Assembly: GCA_963722295.1 (NCBI GenBank)
Contig: CAVRLB010000007.1
Coordinates: 186,001 to 250,000, forward strand
DNA: 64,000 nt
Reading direction: 5' to 3'
DNA from: Brooklawnia sp032229645
Lineage (GTDB): Bacteria > Actinomycetota > Actinomycetes > Propionibacteriales > Propionibacteriaceae
Every line of letters begins with the position of its first letter. Position 1 is the first letter of the stretch. Positions 48,267 through 56,870 of the stretch are shown here, one piece after another. Made by a program: the position numbers and the translations under genes. The notes under the pieces are model-generated. The model searched no databases. It worked only from the letters and a program-made list of their open reading frames with translations, and was not told the origin of the DNA.

Positions 48267-48306
48267 GTTAGCTGAAAGCCTAACGGACTGCCATGCTTAG
48301 CATGGC
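48267..48306. promoter_or_regulatory. Candidate DtxR/IdeR boxes
   Basis: GTTAGCTGAAAGCCTAAC (48267-48284) has TTAG/CTAA ends like iron boxes. GCCATGC-TTA-GCATGGC (48290-48306) is a perfect 7-bp-arm inverted repeat. Both lie between the divergent dtxR-type and peptidyl-tRNA hydrolase genes. Confidence 0.5.
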
Positions 48307-48343
48307 CTAATGCGACGCTTCCCGCTGACATAGCATGGGCCCG

Positions 48344-49009
48344 ATGAGCGTCGAATTCACACCTGCCCGCCGGATCAGCGTCGCCGCCGATCGACTGCCC
48401 GGTTGGGTCGAACGATTCGGATCCCGACACGGAACGCTCACCTCAACCATTCTGCCCGCCGAGATATTCCTGCATGCCGCCGACGGCGCCCACGCGCGCC
48501 TGATCAACTGCTGGGCGCCGATGGAATCCACCATCGGGCTGGACGAAGCCGTCGCCCACCTGGTCATGCCGCGCCGGCTCGCGGTGCTCCTGGTGCGCAA
48601 AGGCGCGAGCGCGGTGGGTATCGCGGTGGGCGACGAGCTGGTCGTCCACCGCACATCGCGTCACTATGTACAATCGCGCACCAAGGCCGGTGGCTGGTCG
48701 CAGCAGCGCTATGCGCGCCGACGCGCCAACCAGGCCCGGTCCGCCTACCAGCAGACCTCGGACGATGCCGTCGAGGTCCTGCTGCCCGAATTGACCGGAT
48801 GCGAAGGTTTGATCGTCGGCGGCGACAAGACAGCGGTCAACGAGGTCCTTGCCGATCTCCGTCTGGCGAGACTGGCCCGGCTGCCCCGTCCGGTTCCGCT
48901 GATACCCGCACCGGACGCACGGCTGAGTGTGCTCGCCGAAACCATCAAACAGGCCCGTGCGGTGCAAATCGATCTGGACGCTACCGCCGTCGGCGACGAG
49001 CGATCCTAG
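48344..49009 (+). CDS. acVLRF1-type peptidyl-tRNA hydrolase
   Basis: A 221-residue actinobacterial VLRF1 protein. Known: VLRF1/Vms1 proteins release nascent chains from stalled 60S/50S subunits using a conserved Gln. The catalytic loop is visible as SRTKAGGWSQQRYARRRANQ, giving GGxSQQR. The preceding strands are AVLLVRKGASAVGIAVGDEL and the following helix carries LLPELTGCEGLIVGGDKTAV. ATG 48344 (MSVEFTPARR) is preferred over 48335. It is divergent from the dtxR-type gene. Confidence 0.8.
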   Translation: MSVEFTPARRISVAADRLPGWVERFGSRHGTLTSTILPAEIFLHAADGAHARLINCWAPMESTIGLDEAVAHLVMPRRLAVLLVRKGASAVGIAVGDELVVHRTSRHYVQSRTKAGGWSQQRYARRRANQARSAYQQTSDDAVEVLLPELTGCEGLIVGGDKTAVNEVLADLRLARLARLPRPVPLIPAPDARLSVLAETIKQARAVQIDLDATAVGDERS

Positions 49010-49013
49010 GCCC

Positions 49014-50033
49014 CTAGTGACGCCTGCGAGTGTGTCGTGGCTGCGGCTTGCTCGCCAGAAATGCAATTCCCCCGGCCACAACCGAGATCAGCGCGGCGAT
49101 GGCGATCGCACCGAAGGAACCTCCGGCGGCCATTCTCGGGGCGGGAGATTCTGACGTCGCCTCGGATGTCGGAGTCTGGCTGGATGGCTCGCCTTCGGCG
49201 TCCGACATCGTCGCGGACGGCTCGGCTTGGGCGCCAGGCGGCACCGAAGGGGCGACACCGACATCGACCAGTGCGGTCGGCGGCGCGACTTCGAGCAACC
49301 GATCATCGTCGCGGCTACCCAGCACAAGCCCGGTCGCCGCCAGCGTGGTCGTGACCGATTCGCCCTGCGGCTGAGCCGGCGCCGGCTCGGCGCCGGTCAC
49401 GTTGTAGTCCATCATGTCGTAGGTCAGCACGCTGTTGTAGGTGCGCAAGACCGCAGTGGACGCGTCCACGAATACCCCATCAGTCACCCAGCCGGGTGCC
49501 TCGGCAACATGCTCCAGAGTCATCTCGCCAGCCGCCTGGGGCGCCGGGACGTAGTAGAGCCCGCCCGGCGACCCCTTGGTGACGATCCAGATGTTGCCGC
49601 GCGGCGAGACCATCATGGTCATCGCGTCGTGCGCGCCGTCCGGGTAGTGCAGCGTCCACTCGGTAACCGGGACAGACGTGCCGTAATCCATCGAGTCGAG
49701 CCGGTAGATGGCCACCGACGAGCGACTGCCACCGATATCGCCGACGAACAGCGCTCCGTCGAAGATGGCCAGCGCCTCGACATCGGCCGGAGTCGCTGAG
49801 TAACTCACCTCGCCCGCGGTCGTCCCATCAGGGTTGATGGCCTGGACAGCACCCGAGGTGGCCGCAGTCCAATACACCTGTCTGACCGGATCGGCGGCCA
49901 GCCCGCCCGAATTGCTCAATGCCGCATCGGCCAGCGTGATGACATCGCCCGGGCTTGCAGCGGCCGGAGCAGCCATTCCGAAAACCAGCAGCGATGCCGC
50001 AGCGCAGGCCAGAGCCGGCTGAACCTTGGTCAT
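49014..50033 (-). CDS. Secreted beta-propeller-like protein with C-terminal anchor
   Basis: A 339-residue exported protein. A Sec signal (ALACAAASLLVFGMAAPAAA, cleavage near ASP) is followed by propeller-like repeats (GGLAADPVRQVYWTAATSGA; LAIFDGALFVGDIGGSRSSV; MVSPRGNIWIVTKGSPGGL). A Ser/Pro/Glu-rich linker comes next, then a C-terminal transmembrane helix (FGAIAIAALISVVAGGIAFL) and a basic tail, as in cell-surface-anchored proteins. Function is unknown; a binding or sensing role at the envelope is an inference. Its terminal codons lie 5 bases from the convergent VLRF1 gene. Confidence 0.65.
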   Translation of the reverse strand: MTKVQPALACAAASLLVFGMAAPAAASPGDVITLADAALSNSGGLAADPVRQVYWTAATSGAVQAINPDGTTAGEVSYSATPADVEALAIFDGALFVGDIGGSRSSVAIYRLDSMDYGTSVPVTEWTLHYPDGAHDAMTMMVSPRGNIWIVTKGSPGGLYYVPAPQAAGEMTLEHVAEAPGWVTDGVFVDASTAVLRTYNSVLTYDMMDYNVTGAEPAPAQPQGESVTTTLAATGLVLGSRDDDRLLEVAPPTALVDVGVAPSVPPGAQAEPSATMSDAEGEPSSQTPTSEATSESPAPRMAAGGSFGAIAIAALISVVAGGIAFLASKPQPRHTRRRH

Positions 50034-50146
50034 CGGTGCTCCTGTCCATCGAGTACCCGCGATAGTCTAGCCAACCCCGAGTGGGCCCGGTGCATCAGCC
50101 CGTGCTATCGCCGATGCGCGGGCGCCACAGCGACTAGCCTCGTGAC

Positions 50147-50806
50147 ATGGGACGGTTGTCACAGTTTGCGATCGGAATCACGGAGTTGCGTGATGTGTTC
50201 GGCGCAGAGCCCGAACTGGCCGGTCGGTTGCGCCAGATCGCAGCCAGCGAGTTTCCCGCGGCCAGCGAACCTCATCAACATCGTCGAGGACGCATGCTCG
50301 GACGCATCGGCCCGGTGACCAAGCAGTCCATCGAGCCACCGAAGGTGCCCGACCGTCCGGCGCCACCAGATGTCGAAGCACTATTGAAGGCGCACGCCAT
50401 CAAGCCCGAGCGGCAGGCCTTCGCCTGGCAGATCGTCCTTGGCTGGCTCAGAGAGCTGAGCTGGGGCCGGCTGAGCATCGACCTTACCGAGCGCGAGATG
50501 TCCGACCTTGAGTTCGAGCTGGCCGCAGCGGGGCTGCCCAGCCAGTTCTCCCTGGTGAAGCTGCTGCAACAAGACCCGCAGATACCGCTCATGCCACTAC
50601 CCGGGCAGCGGTGGGGATACGCCAAACACGCGCACGTGCTCGCAACCCAACAGGCCCTCGACGAGATCGCCGACTCCCTGGACGCCAAGACCGCCGCGAT
50701 GGTGCAGCCGTTCCGCATCTTCTTGGAGAACTATCCCGGCTGGACGGATCAGGCGGCGCAGCAAGGGCGCCCGGCTCCAGATCTGGTTGTGACCTGGATG
50801 CCGTGA
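50147..50806 (+). CDS. Conserved-looking protein of unknown function
   Basis: A 219-residue soluble protein (MGRLSQFAIGITELRDVFGA ... YPGWTDQAAQQGRPAPDLVV). It is helical in prediction by eye, with no signal peptide or recognised domain. The codon usage and isolated, clean frame support a real gene. It sits alone between the propeller gene (divergent) and the NCS2 permease (convergent). Confidence 0.6.
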   Translation: MGRLSQFAIGITELRDVFGAEPELAGRLRQIAASEFPAASEPHQHRRGRMLGRIGPVTKQSIEPPKVPDRPAPPDVEALLKAHAIKPERQAFAWQIVLGWLRELSWGRLSIDLTEREMSDLEFELAAAGLPSQFSLVKLLQQDPQIPLMPLPGQRWGYAKHAHVLATQQALDEIADSLDAKTAAMVQPFRIFLENYPGWTDQAAQQGRPAPDLVVTWMP

Positions 50807-50863
50807 CGCCCCCGCGGGCCACCGGCTCAACGCGGTAGTTTTCTGGGCGGCCCAACGACCGTC

Positions 50864-52399
50864 CTAAGCGACTGCCCCGCTGATCAGCCCCTGCATGAAG
50901 TAGATGGCGAAGAGCGCCGCCACGACCCACATCAGCGGGTGCACCTTGGCTGCCTTGCCGTTGAAGACCTTCATCACCACGAACATGATGAAGCCCGCGC
51001 CGATGCCGACGGTGATCGAGTACGAGAAGGGCATGAAGGCGATCGTGACGAACGCCGGCAACGCGATCTCGATGTCGCTCCATGGGATCTCGGTGACCTG
51101 GGTCATCATCAGGAAGCCGACGACGACCAAGACCGGGGCGACCGCCTCGGAGGGCACCATGTTGACGACCGGAGTGATGAACAAGGCGACCAGGAAGGCC
51201 ACGCCGGTGACCACAGACGCGATACCTGTCCGGGCGCCCTCGGCTACGCCTGCAGTGGATTCGACGAAGCTGGTGTTGCTGGACACCGAGGCAGCACCGC
51301 CGGCCAGCGCGGCGATCGAGTCGACGAGCAGGATCTCGCGCAGATGCGGCGGCTCGCCGTCCTTGTTCAAGATGCCGCCCTCGGCACCCACCGCGACGAC
51401 CGTGCCGATGGTGTCGAAGAAGTCTGCCAGCAGCAAGCTGAAGACCAGCATGGCGGCGGTGACGACGCTTGCCACGGTCGGGGTGCCATCCGGGGCGAAA
51501 CCGCCGAAGACGTCGACCTTGCCCAGCAGCGAGAGATCGGGACTGGCGAAGGCCTGCCAACCCGGGAAGGCCGGGACGTTCAGCGCCCAACCGGCGGGAT
51601 GATCGGGCGACACGGCACCGATCTTGGTGACGGTCTCCAAGATGACCGCCAGTGCTGTACCGCCCAGGATCGCCCAGAGCATGGCGCCGCGAACCTTGCG
51701 CATGTAGAGAATCGCCAGCAGAACGAAGGTGACGACGAAGATGAAGATCGGCCAGCCGGCCAGCGAACCATTGATACCCAGCTGAACCAGCGGGCTACCA
51801 TCGCGGACGACACCGGCGTCCGCCAGGCCGACGAAGGTGATGAACAAGCCGATACCGACGCTGATCGCGGTGCGCAAGCTGGGCGGCACGGCGCGGAAGA
51901 CAGCTTCTCGGAAGCCGGTCAATACGAGCACGGTCACCAGGACGCCTTCGCAGACGATCATGCCCATCGCCTGCGGCCAGGTCATCTGGGGCGCAACCAC
52001 ATAGGCGAGCATGGCGTTCAGGCCGAGTCCGGTCGCGATGCCGATCGGGAATCGTCCGACCACACCCATGAGGATCGTCATCACGCCTGCGACGAGGGCG
52101 GTTGCTGCTGCCACCATGGCAATCGACTGGCCGACCGCCGCCGAATCGACCACCGTCTGGGCGGCATCGGTGAACTTCGGCGCACCCGAGACGAGGTTGC
52201 CGTTCTTATCTGTCGCTGTCCCGATGATCAACGGGTTGAGCGCGAGGATGTAGGCCATGGTGAAGAATGTCACCAAGCCGCCGCGCACCTCACGAGGGAC
52301 CGATGACCCCCGCCGAGTGATTTCGAACCAATGATCCAAGCCTGACTCTTTTTGATCGCCGCCGGCGATCGGAGCACCCTGTGCCGATGTGGTGGTCAT
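50864..52399 (-). CDS. NCS2-family purine permease (AzgA-like)
   Basis: A 511-residue permease with about 13-14 helices. Landmarks of the AzgA/adenine-guanine-hypoxanthine branch are VRGGLVTFFTMAYILALNPL, GRFPIGIATGLGLNAMLAYV, SLLLADFFDTIGTVVAVGAE and SVSSNTSFVESTAGVAEGAR, containing the residues that contact purine. It is a proton symporter in known members. It may feed adenine to the deaminase at 45.8 kb. It is divergent from the DUF2530 gene, 44 bases apart. Confidence 0.9.
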   Translation of the reverse strand: MTTTSAQGAPIAGGDQKESGLDHWFEITRRGSSVPREVRGGLVTFFTMAYILALNPLIIGTATDKNGNLVSGAPKFTDAAQTVVDSAAVGQSIAMVAAATALVAGVMTILMGVVGRFPIGIATGLGLNAMLAYVVAPQMTWPQAMGMIVCEGVLVTVLVLTGFREAVFRAVPPSLRTAISVGIGLFITFVGLADAGVVRDGSPLVQLGINGSLAGWPIFIFVVTFVLLAILYMRKVRGAMLWAILGGTALAVILETVTKIGAVSPDHPAGWALNVPAFPGWQAFASPDLSLLGKVDVFGGFAPDGTPTVASVVTAAMLVFSLLLADFFDTIGTVVAVGAEGGILNKDGEPPHLREILLVDSIAALAGGAASVSSNTSFVESTAGVAEGARTGIASVVTGVAFLVALFITPVVNMVPSEAVAPVLVVVGFLMMTQVTEIPWSDIEIALPAFVTIAFMPFSYSITVGIGAGFIMFVVMKVFNGKAAKVHPLMWVVAALFAIYFMQGLISGAVA

Positions 52400-52443
52400 A
52401 GCAGCATGCTAGGCAATCACAGCGGGCCTCTAAGCTTGGGTCC

Positions 52444-52752
52444 ATGACCGATAATCCGCCTGTAACAAGTCGAGAATCTGCTAGGCGTTCGCCAGAGCAG
52501 GTCTTGAAGCAGGCACCTGTCGAACCCATTCACGACGATGGCGTGCGAGTCTTCACCATCGGGACCGCACTGTTCGTGGTCGGCTCCGTCGTCCTCTATC
52601 TCGGACCAGGCAGCTGGACGACCCCAGACTGGTGGCTCACGGTCGGCCTGACCGGGGTCGGCATCGGGCTCATCGCGATCGCCTATTGCGTGTGGCGGCG
52701 CAACAAGCGAGACCACGAAGCGGCACTGGGAATCCCTGCGCCAACGGCCTGA
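52444..52752 (+). CDS. DUF2530 membrane protein
   Basis: A 102-residue protein with two hydrophobic helices (VFTIGTALFVVGSVVLYLGP; WWLTVGLTGVGIGLIAIAYC) and a basic C-terminus (VWRRNKRDHE), matching the actinobacterial DUF2530 family. No function is known. The neighbourhood NCS2 permease, DUF2530, DUF3027, cold-shock gene is conserved in actinobacteria. Confidence 0.8.
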   Translation: MTDNPPVTSRESARRSPEQVLKQAPVEPIHDDGVRVFTIGTALFVVGSVVLYLGPGSWTTPDWWLTVGLTGVGIGLIAIAYCVWRRNKRDHEAALGIPAPTA

Positions 52753-52783
52753 TCTTGAACGATCGCCTGGATCAGGCGATGGA

Positions 52784-53548
52784 TCAGTCGAACAGCGAGT
52801 GGTCGATGCTGATGGTGTCGAAGATCGGCTCTGGCAGCCGCGCGACGCGCTCGTCCGCGACCACATCGGAATGCCCGCCGCAGCCGTGGTCGATCGAGAC
52901 GACCCGCGCATCAAAGGGCGAGTACTCGTTGGCGCAGGCACCGAAGAGCCTCCCAAGCGATCCCCCGACACGGACGAAGTAGCCGCAGCTCACGCACTGC
53001 CCAGGAGCCTGCCTGGCGGACGGACTGTCGGGGCCTGCGTCCGAAGCCAGCCAGCGTTCAGCTGCCTCATCGCGTCCGGCCGGAGACAGGACGCGCTCGC
53101 GTCCAAGCCCCAGTTCGCCAACCACCGCGCGAGTTTGAGCCCATTCGACCGGGTCGGTGTCGGCAGCCAACTCGCCACCGCCGTAGCCGGGTTCGAGCCT
53201 CGGATCGTTGTCCGGGGTCGGTAGCAGCGTGCCCGGCGTGACATCGCCCGGTTGCAGACGGTCGGCCCACGGCACCCACGCCGGAGCCAGCAGTGATTCA
53301 TCGCCGGGCAGCAGGACGACCTCGTTGACCGTCGCGTAGCGGGCCCGCGACGCGCGGGTCATCGTCACGGCCCAGTGCCAGCCGTAGTAGCCGGGATGCG
53401 GGCAATCGAAGAGGTGAGTCGCCTGCCTGGTGCCTTCCTCCAGCCTGCTGCCGAGGTACTCGCCCACGCCGAAGTCGCCGGCCGCCTCGACCGCCGCGTC
53501 GCGGGCCAGTGCCAGTGAATCCGCGATTATTTGGTCTACTTCGCTCAT
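52784..53548 (-). CDS. DUF3027 protein
   Basis: A 254-residue protein of the actinobacterial DUF3027 family. HLFDCPHPGYYGWHWAVTMT and EVVLLPGDESLLAPAWVPWA are the family core. A C-terminal CVSCGYFVRVGGSLGRLFGA segment with a CxxC and a later DHGCGGHSDV motif suggests a metal-binding knuckle. No role is established. It overlaps the cold-shock-like gene start/stop by 4 bases, indicating an operon. Confidence 0.8.
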   Translation of the reverse strand: MSEVDQIIADSLALARDAAVEAAGDFGVGEYLGSRLEEGTRQATHLFDCPHPGYYGWHWAVTMTRASRARYATVNEVVLLPGDESLLAPAWVPWADRLQPGDVTPGTLLPTPDNDPRLEPGYGGGELAADTDPVEWAQTRAVVGELGLGRERVLSPAGRDEAAERWLASDAGPDSPSARQAPGQCVSCGYFVRVGGSLGRLFGACANEYSPFDARVVSIDHGCGGHSDVVADERVARLPEPIFDTISIDHSLFD

Positions 53549-53943
53549 AACTCCAACTCGTCCGCGACGGCCCGCAGCATGCTGGCGACCTTCGCCGACT
53601 GCTGAGCGTTCGGATAGCGTCCGTGCCGATAGCCGTTGCCGAGGGTGTCCAGCACCTTGATCAGGTCCTCGAACAGCACCGCAAGTTGCTCCGGCTTCTT
53701 GCGCGAAGCCTTCGCCAGCGACGGCGGCAGCTCGACCAGCTGAACCGACAGCGCCTGTTCACCCCTGCGTCCCTGAATGACGCCGAACTCAACCTTCTGG
53801 CCGGTCTTCAGCGCAGCCACCCCCTGGGGCAGTGCATCGGCGCGTACGTAAACATCACCACCGCCGTCTTTGGCGATGAAGCCGAAGCCCTTGTCTGCGT
53901 CGTAAAAACGCACCTTGCCGCTGGGCACCGCAACCTCTCTCAT
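53545..53943 (-). CDS. Cold-shock-domain protein with C-terminal extension
   Basis: A 132-residue protein. The N-terminal cold-shock domain (SGKVRFYDADKGFGFIAKDG, GDVYVRADALPQG, GQKVEFGVIQGRRGEQALSV) carries RNP-like KGFGFI. An about 60-residue helical extension (AVLFEDLIKVLDTLGNGYRH) follows, as in actinobacterial CspB-type long forms. It binds single-stranded nucleic acids. ATG 53943 (MREVAVPSGK) precedes the domain; the longer frame adds 15 unlikely residues. It is the first gene of the operon with DUF3027. Confidence 0.85.
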   Translation of the reverse strand: MREVAVPSGKVRFYDADKGFGFIAKDGGGDVYVRADALPQGVAALKTGQKVEFGVIQGRRGEQALSVQLVELPPSLAKASRKKPEQLAVLFEDLIKVLDTLGNGYRHGRYPNAQQSAKVASMLRAVADELEL

Positions 53944-54171
53944 CAAACTCGTAGCCATCGGTACGGGTTCGCAACCCGCATCCATCACAGACTACCTGGC
54001 AGACCAATGCGCCCGCACCCGGTCGCCTTGCTGGGGCCACTCAATGTGACCTCATCGTGACCACGATTGTGTCGTTCGAAGCCGTGACGCGGGTTCCGGC
54101 TGCGCCCACGGTGTCGGACGACGCCATTGAGCAGCGGCAGCCTGTCACCGGCGCCTTCTAGACTGGGCATC

Positions 54172-55173
54172 ATGACGCAGCCGACACCGACATCCCTGGC
54201 AGCCGGGGAGGATCCGCAGACCGGCCAGCCGTTCGGCTTCGCCAGCCCGGTGGCTCCCCCGCTGTCCTCATCCGAGCCAGCAAAGGCCGTGACACCAGGC
54301 TCGGTGGCTCCGCCAGACGATTTCGCCCTTCCTGCCGAGCGGGTGCTACCGCTCGAGCAGATCGCGCCGGCACCTCCCGAGCGGCGGGATCCGAGCCAGC
54401 CGCTGCTCGAGGTTCAGCCTGCCGAAACGACCAGCCCCTGGGATCCGACACAGCCTGTGCCCGGCAGCGCGACCAGCAGCAATCTGGCTTCGGCTTTCGA
54501 TGAGGACGAGGAGTTGAGCACCCAGGAACTCGGTGAGCTCCCGCCGCCGAAGGGTGCGCCGATGGGCGCGAGCGCGGCTTGGCCCGCGCCGGGCGCTGCG
54601 GGCACTGCGGCGGGTCCCGTTCGTCCGGAAATGCCCGGGTTTGGACAGCCGGGCCTCCCAGGAGCACGAACCGTGCCGCCAGCCACACAGACGCCCTACC
54701 CGGCCGGTCCTTCGCCCTACCCGGCCGGTCCTTCGCCCTACCCAGCCGGTCCTTCGCCCCACCCAGCCAAGTCGTATGCGCCCGGCGCCTCCCCGTATCC
54801 CGTCAATCCGTATGCCACCGGCGCATACTCGCAGCATCAGCACTACCCGGGGCCCACTCAAGGCGGTCCATCTCAGCCGAATGGCTCCGGCGCCGCCGAT
54901 GGCTGGCTGATCGGTCTACTGATTCTCGGCGTGTTCTGGGGTGGTCTCGCGCCGTGGACTCTGATGATCGCTGGCGGCATTGCAGCCATCAAGAAGGTCC
55001 CGGCGCGTGTTGCAGTGCTGATCAGCGCGGCCATCTCGCTGGTGGTGATGTTCGTCTGGATCCAGGGTTACTTCGCGACCGATCAGCTGCAGGGCACCGC
55101 GCAGTTGCTCAGTTTCATCTGCGTCGCTGCCGTCGCGATCAGCATGCGCGGCAGACAGCTGCGGCGGCATTAG
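54172..55173 (+). CDS. Proline-rich membrane protein with short tandem repeats
   Basis: A 333-residue protein. The first 225 residues are Pro/Ala/Gly-rich and disordered. They include three identical-phase heptads (PYPAGPS) encoded by 21-bp repeats at 54694-54756, then Tyr/Pro-rich repeats. The C-terminal about 100 residues hold three to four membrane helices (GWLIGLLILGVFWGGLAPWT; VAVLISAAISLVVMFVWIQG). The layout resembles DUF4190-type proteins. Function is unknown. It is followed after 2 bases by the GTG of the next gene, so the two are coupled. Confidence 0.65.
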   Translation: MTQPTPTSLAAGEDPQTGQPFGFASPVAPPLSSSEPAKAVTPGSVAPPDDFALPAERVLPLEQIAPAPPERRDPSQPLLEVQPAETTSPWDPTQPVPGSATSSNLASAFDEDEELSTQELGELPPPKGAPMGASAAWPAPGAAGTAAGPVRPEMPGFGQPGLPGARTVPPATQTPYPAGPSPYPAGPSPYPAGPSPHPAKSYAPGASPYPVNPYATGAYSQHQHYPGPTQGGPSQPNGSGAADGWLIGLLILGVFWGGLAPWTLMIAGGIAAIKKVPARVAVLISAAISLVVMFVWIQGYFATDQLQGTAQLLSFICVAAVAISMRGRQLRRH

Positions 55174-55175
55174 CC

Positions 55176-56024
55176 GTGGGGTCGAGCGCTTCACCGGATT
55201 CGACCGCCCAGGCGCTGTCTCAGCTCGGGGACGACGAACTGCGCGTGCTGATATCGCTGACGGCGAGTCTGGATCCCGATTCGCTACCCGACTTCGCCGG
55301 TGTCAACCTGGCTGCGGTCATCGATCAGCTACGCGAACGCGAACTCGTTCATGGTCCGGGCGCTGCCATCAGCGATGCGGTCGCACGGCAGCTGGGCCCA
55401 TTCCCGGCGGGCCTGGCACCGGTCGACACCACACCGCTCGACCAGGCAGAGATCACGGAGGCATTGGGCAGGATCGGGGACGATGAGCGCCGCGTGCTCG
55501 AACGATTGGTCTGGGGGCCGCCGCAGGGAACCGTGAGCAATGCCCAACGCAACGTGACGTGGCAGGATGCGGCCTCGCCGATTGACCGGCTGCTCGCGCT
55601 GAAGCTGTTGCGTCCGGTCGATGAGCGCACGGTCGTGCTGCCACGCCAGATCGCACTGGTGCTGCGCGGGGGACGGCTCTTCGATCCGCAGAATGGTCGT
55701 CCATCGCTGCCACGCTTCGACGCCGCGGGCCGGGCGCCTGTGGCCAAGCAGGACCCTGAGATGTCCGGGCCACGGGTCGGCAACGACTGGCGCCCGGTAC
55801 TAGAAGCAGCGTCCCGCGACGACCTATGGGTGCAACTCGCATACGCCGAAGAAGACGGGACGCTCACCGATGCCGTCGTCCGGGTGCTCTTCGTGGCACA
55901 TGGCTCGGCCTATCTGGTGCGCCGGGCCGGGGCCCGGCTAAACATCGCGTCGAACCGAATTGTCTCGGCACGGCTTCTGGAGCCCGTGGTCATCAACGAT
56001 CCGGTTCTGGAGCAGCAGAACTAA
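55176..56024 (+). CDS. XPB/Ssl2-like helicase-associated protein lacking the middle domain
   Basis: A 282-residue protein from GTG 55176. The N-terminal half (ALSQLGDDELRVLISLTASL, LGRIGDDERRVLERLVWGPP, PIDRLLALKLLRPVDERTVV, PRQIALVLRGGRLF) matches the winged-helix N-terminal region of actinobacterial 'helicase-associated'/XPB-like proteins of about 700-750 residues. The C-terminal part (SRDDLWVQLAYAEEDGTLTD) matches their end. The intervening 400 or so residues are missing without frame damage. It may be a natural short form or a product of an in-frame deletion. Confidence 0.55.
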   Translation: MGSSASPDSTAQALSQLGDDELRVLISLTASLDPDSLPDFAGVNLAAVIDQLRERELVHGPGAAISDAVARQLGPFPAGLAPVDTTPLDQAEITEALGRIGDDERRVLERLVWGPPQGTVSNAQRNVTWQDAASPIDRLLALKLLRPVDERTVVLPRQIALVLRGGRLFDPQNGRPSLPRFDAAGRAPVAKQDPEMSGPRVGNDWRPVLEAASRDDLWVQLAYAEEDGTLTDAVVRVLFVAHGSAYLVRRAGARLNIASNRIVSARLLEPVVINDPVLEQQN

Positions 56025-56045
56025 GGCATCGGCCCGCAGCGCTTT

Positions 56046-56100
56046 CGACAGACGGCGCTGCCAACAGACCGTGCTACCGACAGACGGCACTGCCAACAGA
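56046..56100. repeat. 23-bp direct repeat in short spacer
   Basis: CGACAGACGGCGCTGCCAAC at 56046 and CGACAGACGGCACTGCCAAC at 56078 (unit 23 bp, one mismatch) are separated by nine bases. The CAGACCG and GACGGC elements recur in the repeat array at 57.8 kb. Confidence 0.6.
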
Positions 56101-56145
56101 GTGCGCCCACGAGGAGTGGCTTAAGACCTCCGATGAATCAGGCCC

Positions 56146-56703
56146 TTAGCGGTGGCCGAGGCTTACCGGGACGGTGGACTCTTCAACGTCGCCGAAGTCG
56201 ATCAGTGGGCTACCGATGCTGGCCCTGAAGAGCCTGGCCAACTCGGCCGGCCAGACGGTGAGATCCGCCAATTCTGCGGGGGTGAACCAGCCGAACCCCG
56301 CAGCCATGGTCACCCTCTCCTCGGGAGTGAATCCGGCCGTGTCTGGCTCAAATCGGGCCGGCAAATCAAGGACGAAGAAGTCCTCGCGCTGCACCAGAAT
56401 CTGATCCGAGTAACCGTGATGAACGACCCGGCGGGCCACCGGCCCGAAGAGATCAGCCGGATCGATGAGCAACCCGGTCTCCTCCGCGAGCTCCCGGGCC
56501 GCCGCCCGGACGAAACTCTCACCGGCATCCAGGCCACCGCCCGGGGTCACCCACCACTGCGTACCGGGCAGCCCCGGATCGGTGTCGGAACCCAGCAGGA
56601 CGCGTCCCTCGGCCCGCACCACGACGCGAGCCGCCTGGCGCGTGCGCACGCGGCGCTCAAGCGGCGGAACTGCGATCATCGGCCTACGATCTGGATCGTT
56701 CAT
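56146..56703 (-). CDS. NUDIX hydrolase
   Basis: A 185-residue NUDIX enzyme. The Nudix box is complete: GGGLDAGESFVRAAARELAE, ETGLL (G-x5-E-x7-R-E-x2-E-E-x-G). It starts RQAARVVVRAEGRVLLGSDT and carries a WFTPAELADLTVWP segment after the box, as in ADP-ribose/dNTP-type members. The substrate is unknown. It is monocistronic; a spacer with an 18-bp hairpin separates it from cutC. Confidence 0.85.
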   Translation of the reverse strand: MNDPDRRPMIAVPPLERRVRTRQAARVVVRAEGRVLLGSDTDPGLPGTQWWVTPGGGLDAGESFVRAAARELAEETGLLIDPADLFGPVARRVVHHGYSDQILVQREDFFVLDLPARFEPDTAGFTPEERVTMAAGFGWFTPAELADLTVWPAELARLFRASIGSPLIDFGDVEESTVPVSLGHR

Positions 56704-56778
56704 GGCTCCAAGGCTAGGGCGCCCGCGTCAACGCCCTGAATCGGTGGGTTCCGGGCTCCTCCACGCGCCGCAGCAGAC

Positions 56779-56825
56779 TATCGAGTTCACTTTGGTGGCT
56801 ATAAGCGACCAAACTGAACTCGATA
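56779..56825. terminator. Hairpin downstream of cutC
   Basis: TATCGAGTTCACTTTGGT (56779-56796) and ACCAAACTGAACTCGATA (56808-56825) pair over 18 bases with one mismatch and an 11-base loop. It follows the cutC stop on the minus strand, but a clear U-run is absent. Confidence 0.55.
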
Positions 56826-56870
56826 ATCGCAGCAGCGCAGAAACGGCCCAGCAGCTATCGGTTCCAAGGA

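Noticed and set aside
50939..52306. 455-codon open frame antisense to the NCS2 permease
   Set aside because: The translation is extremely Asp/His/Gln/Arg-rich with no fold; it is a by-product of GC-rich third positions in the permease gene.
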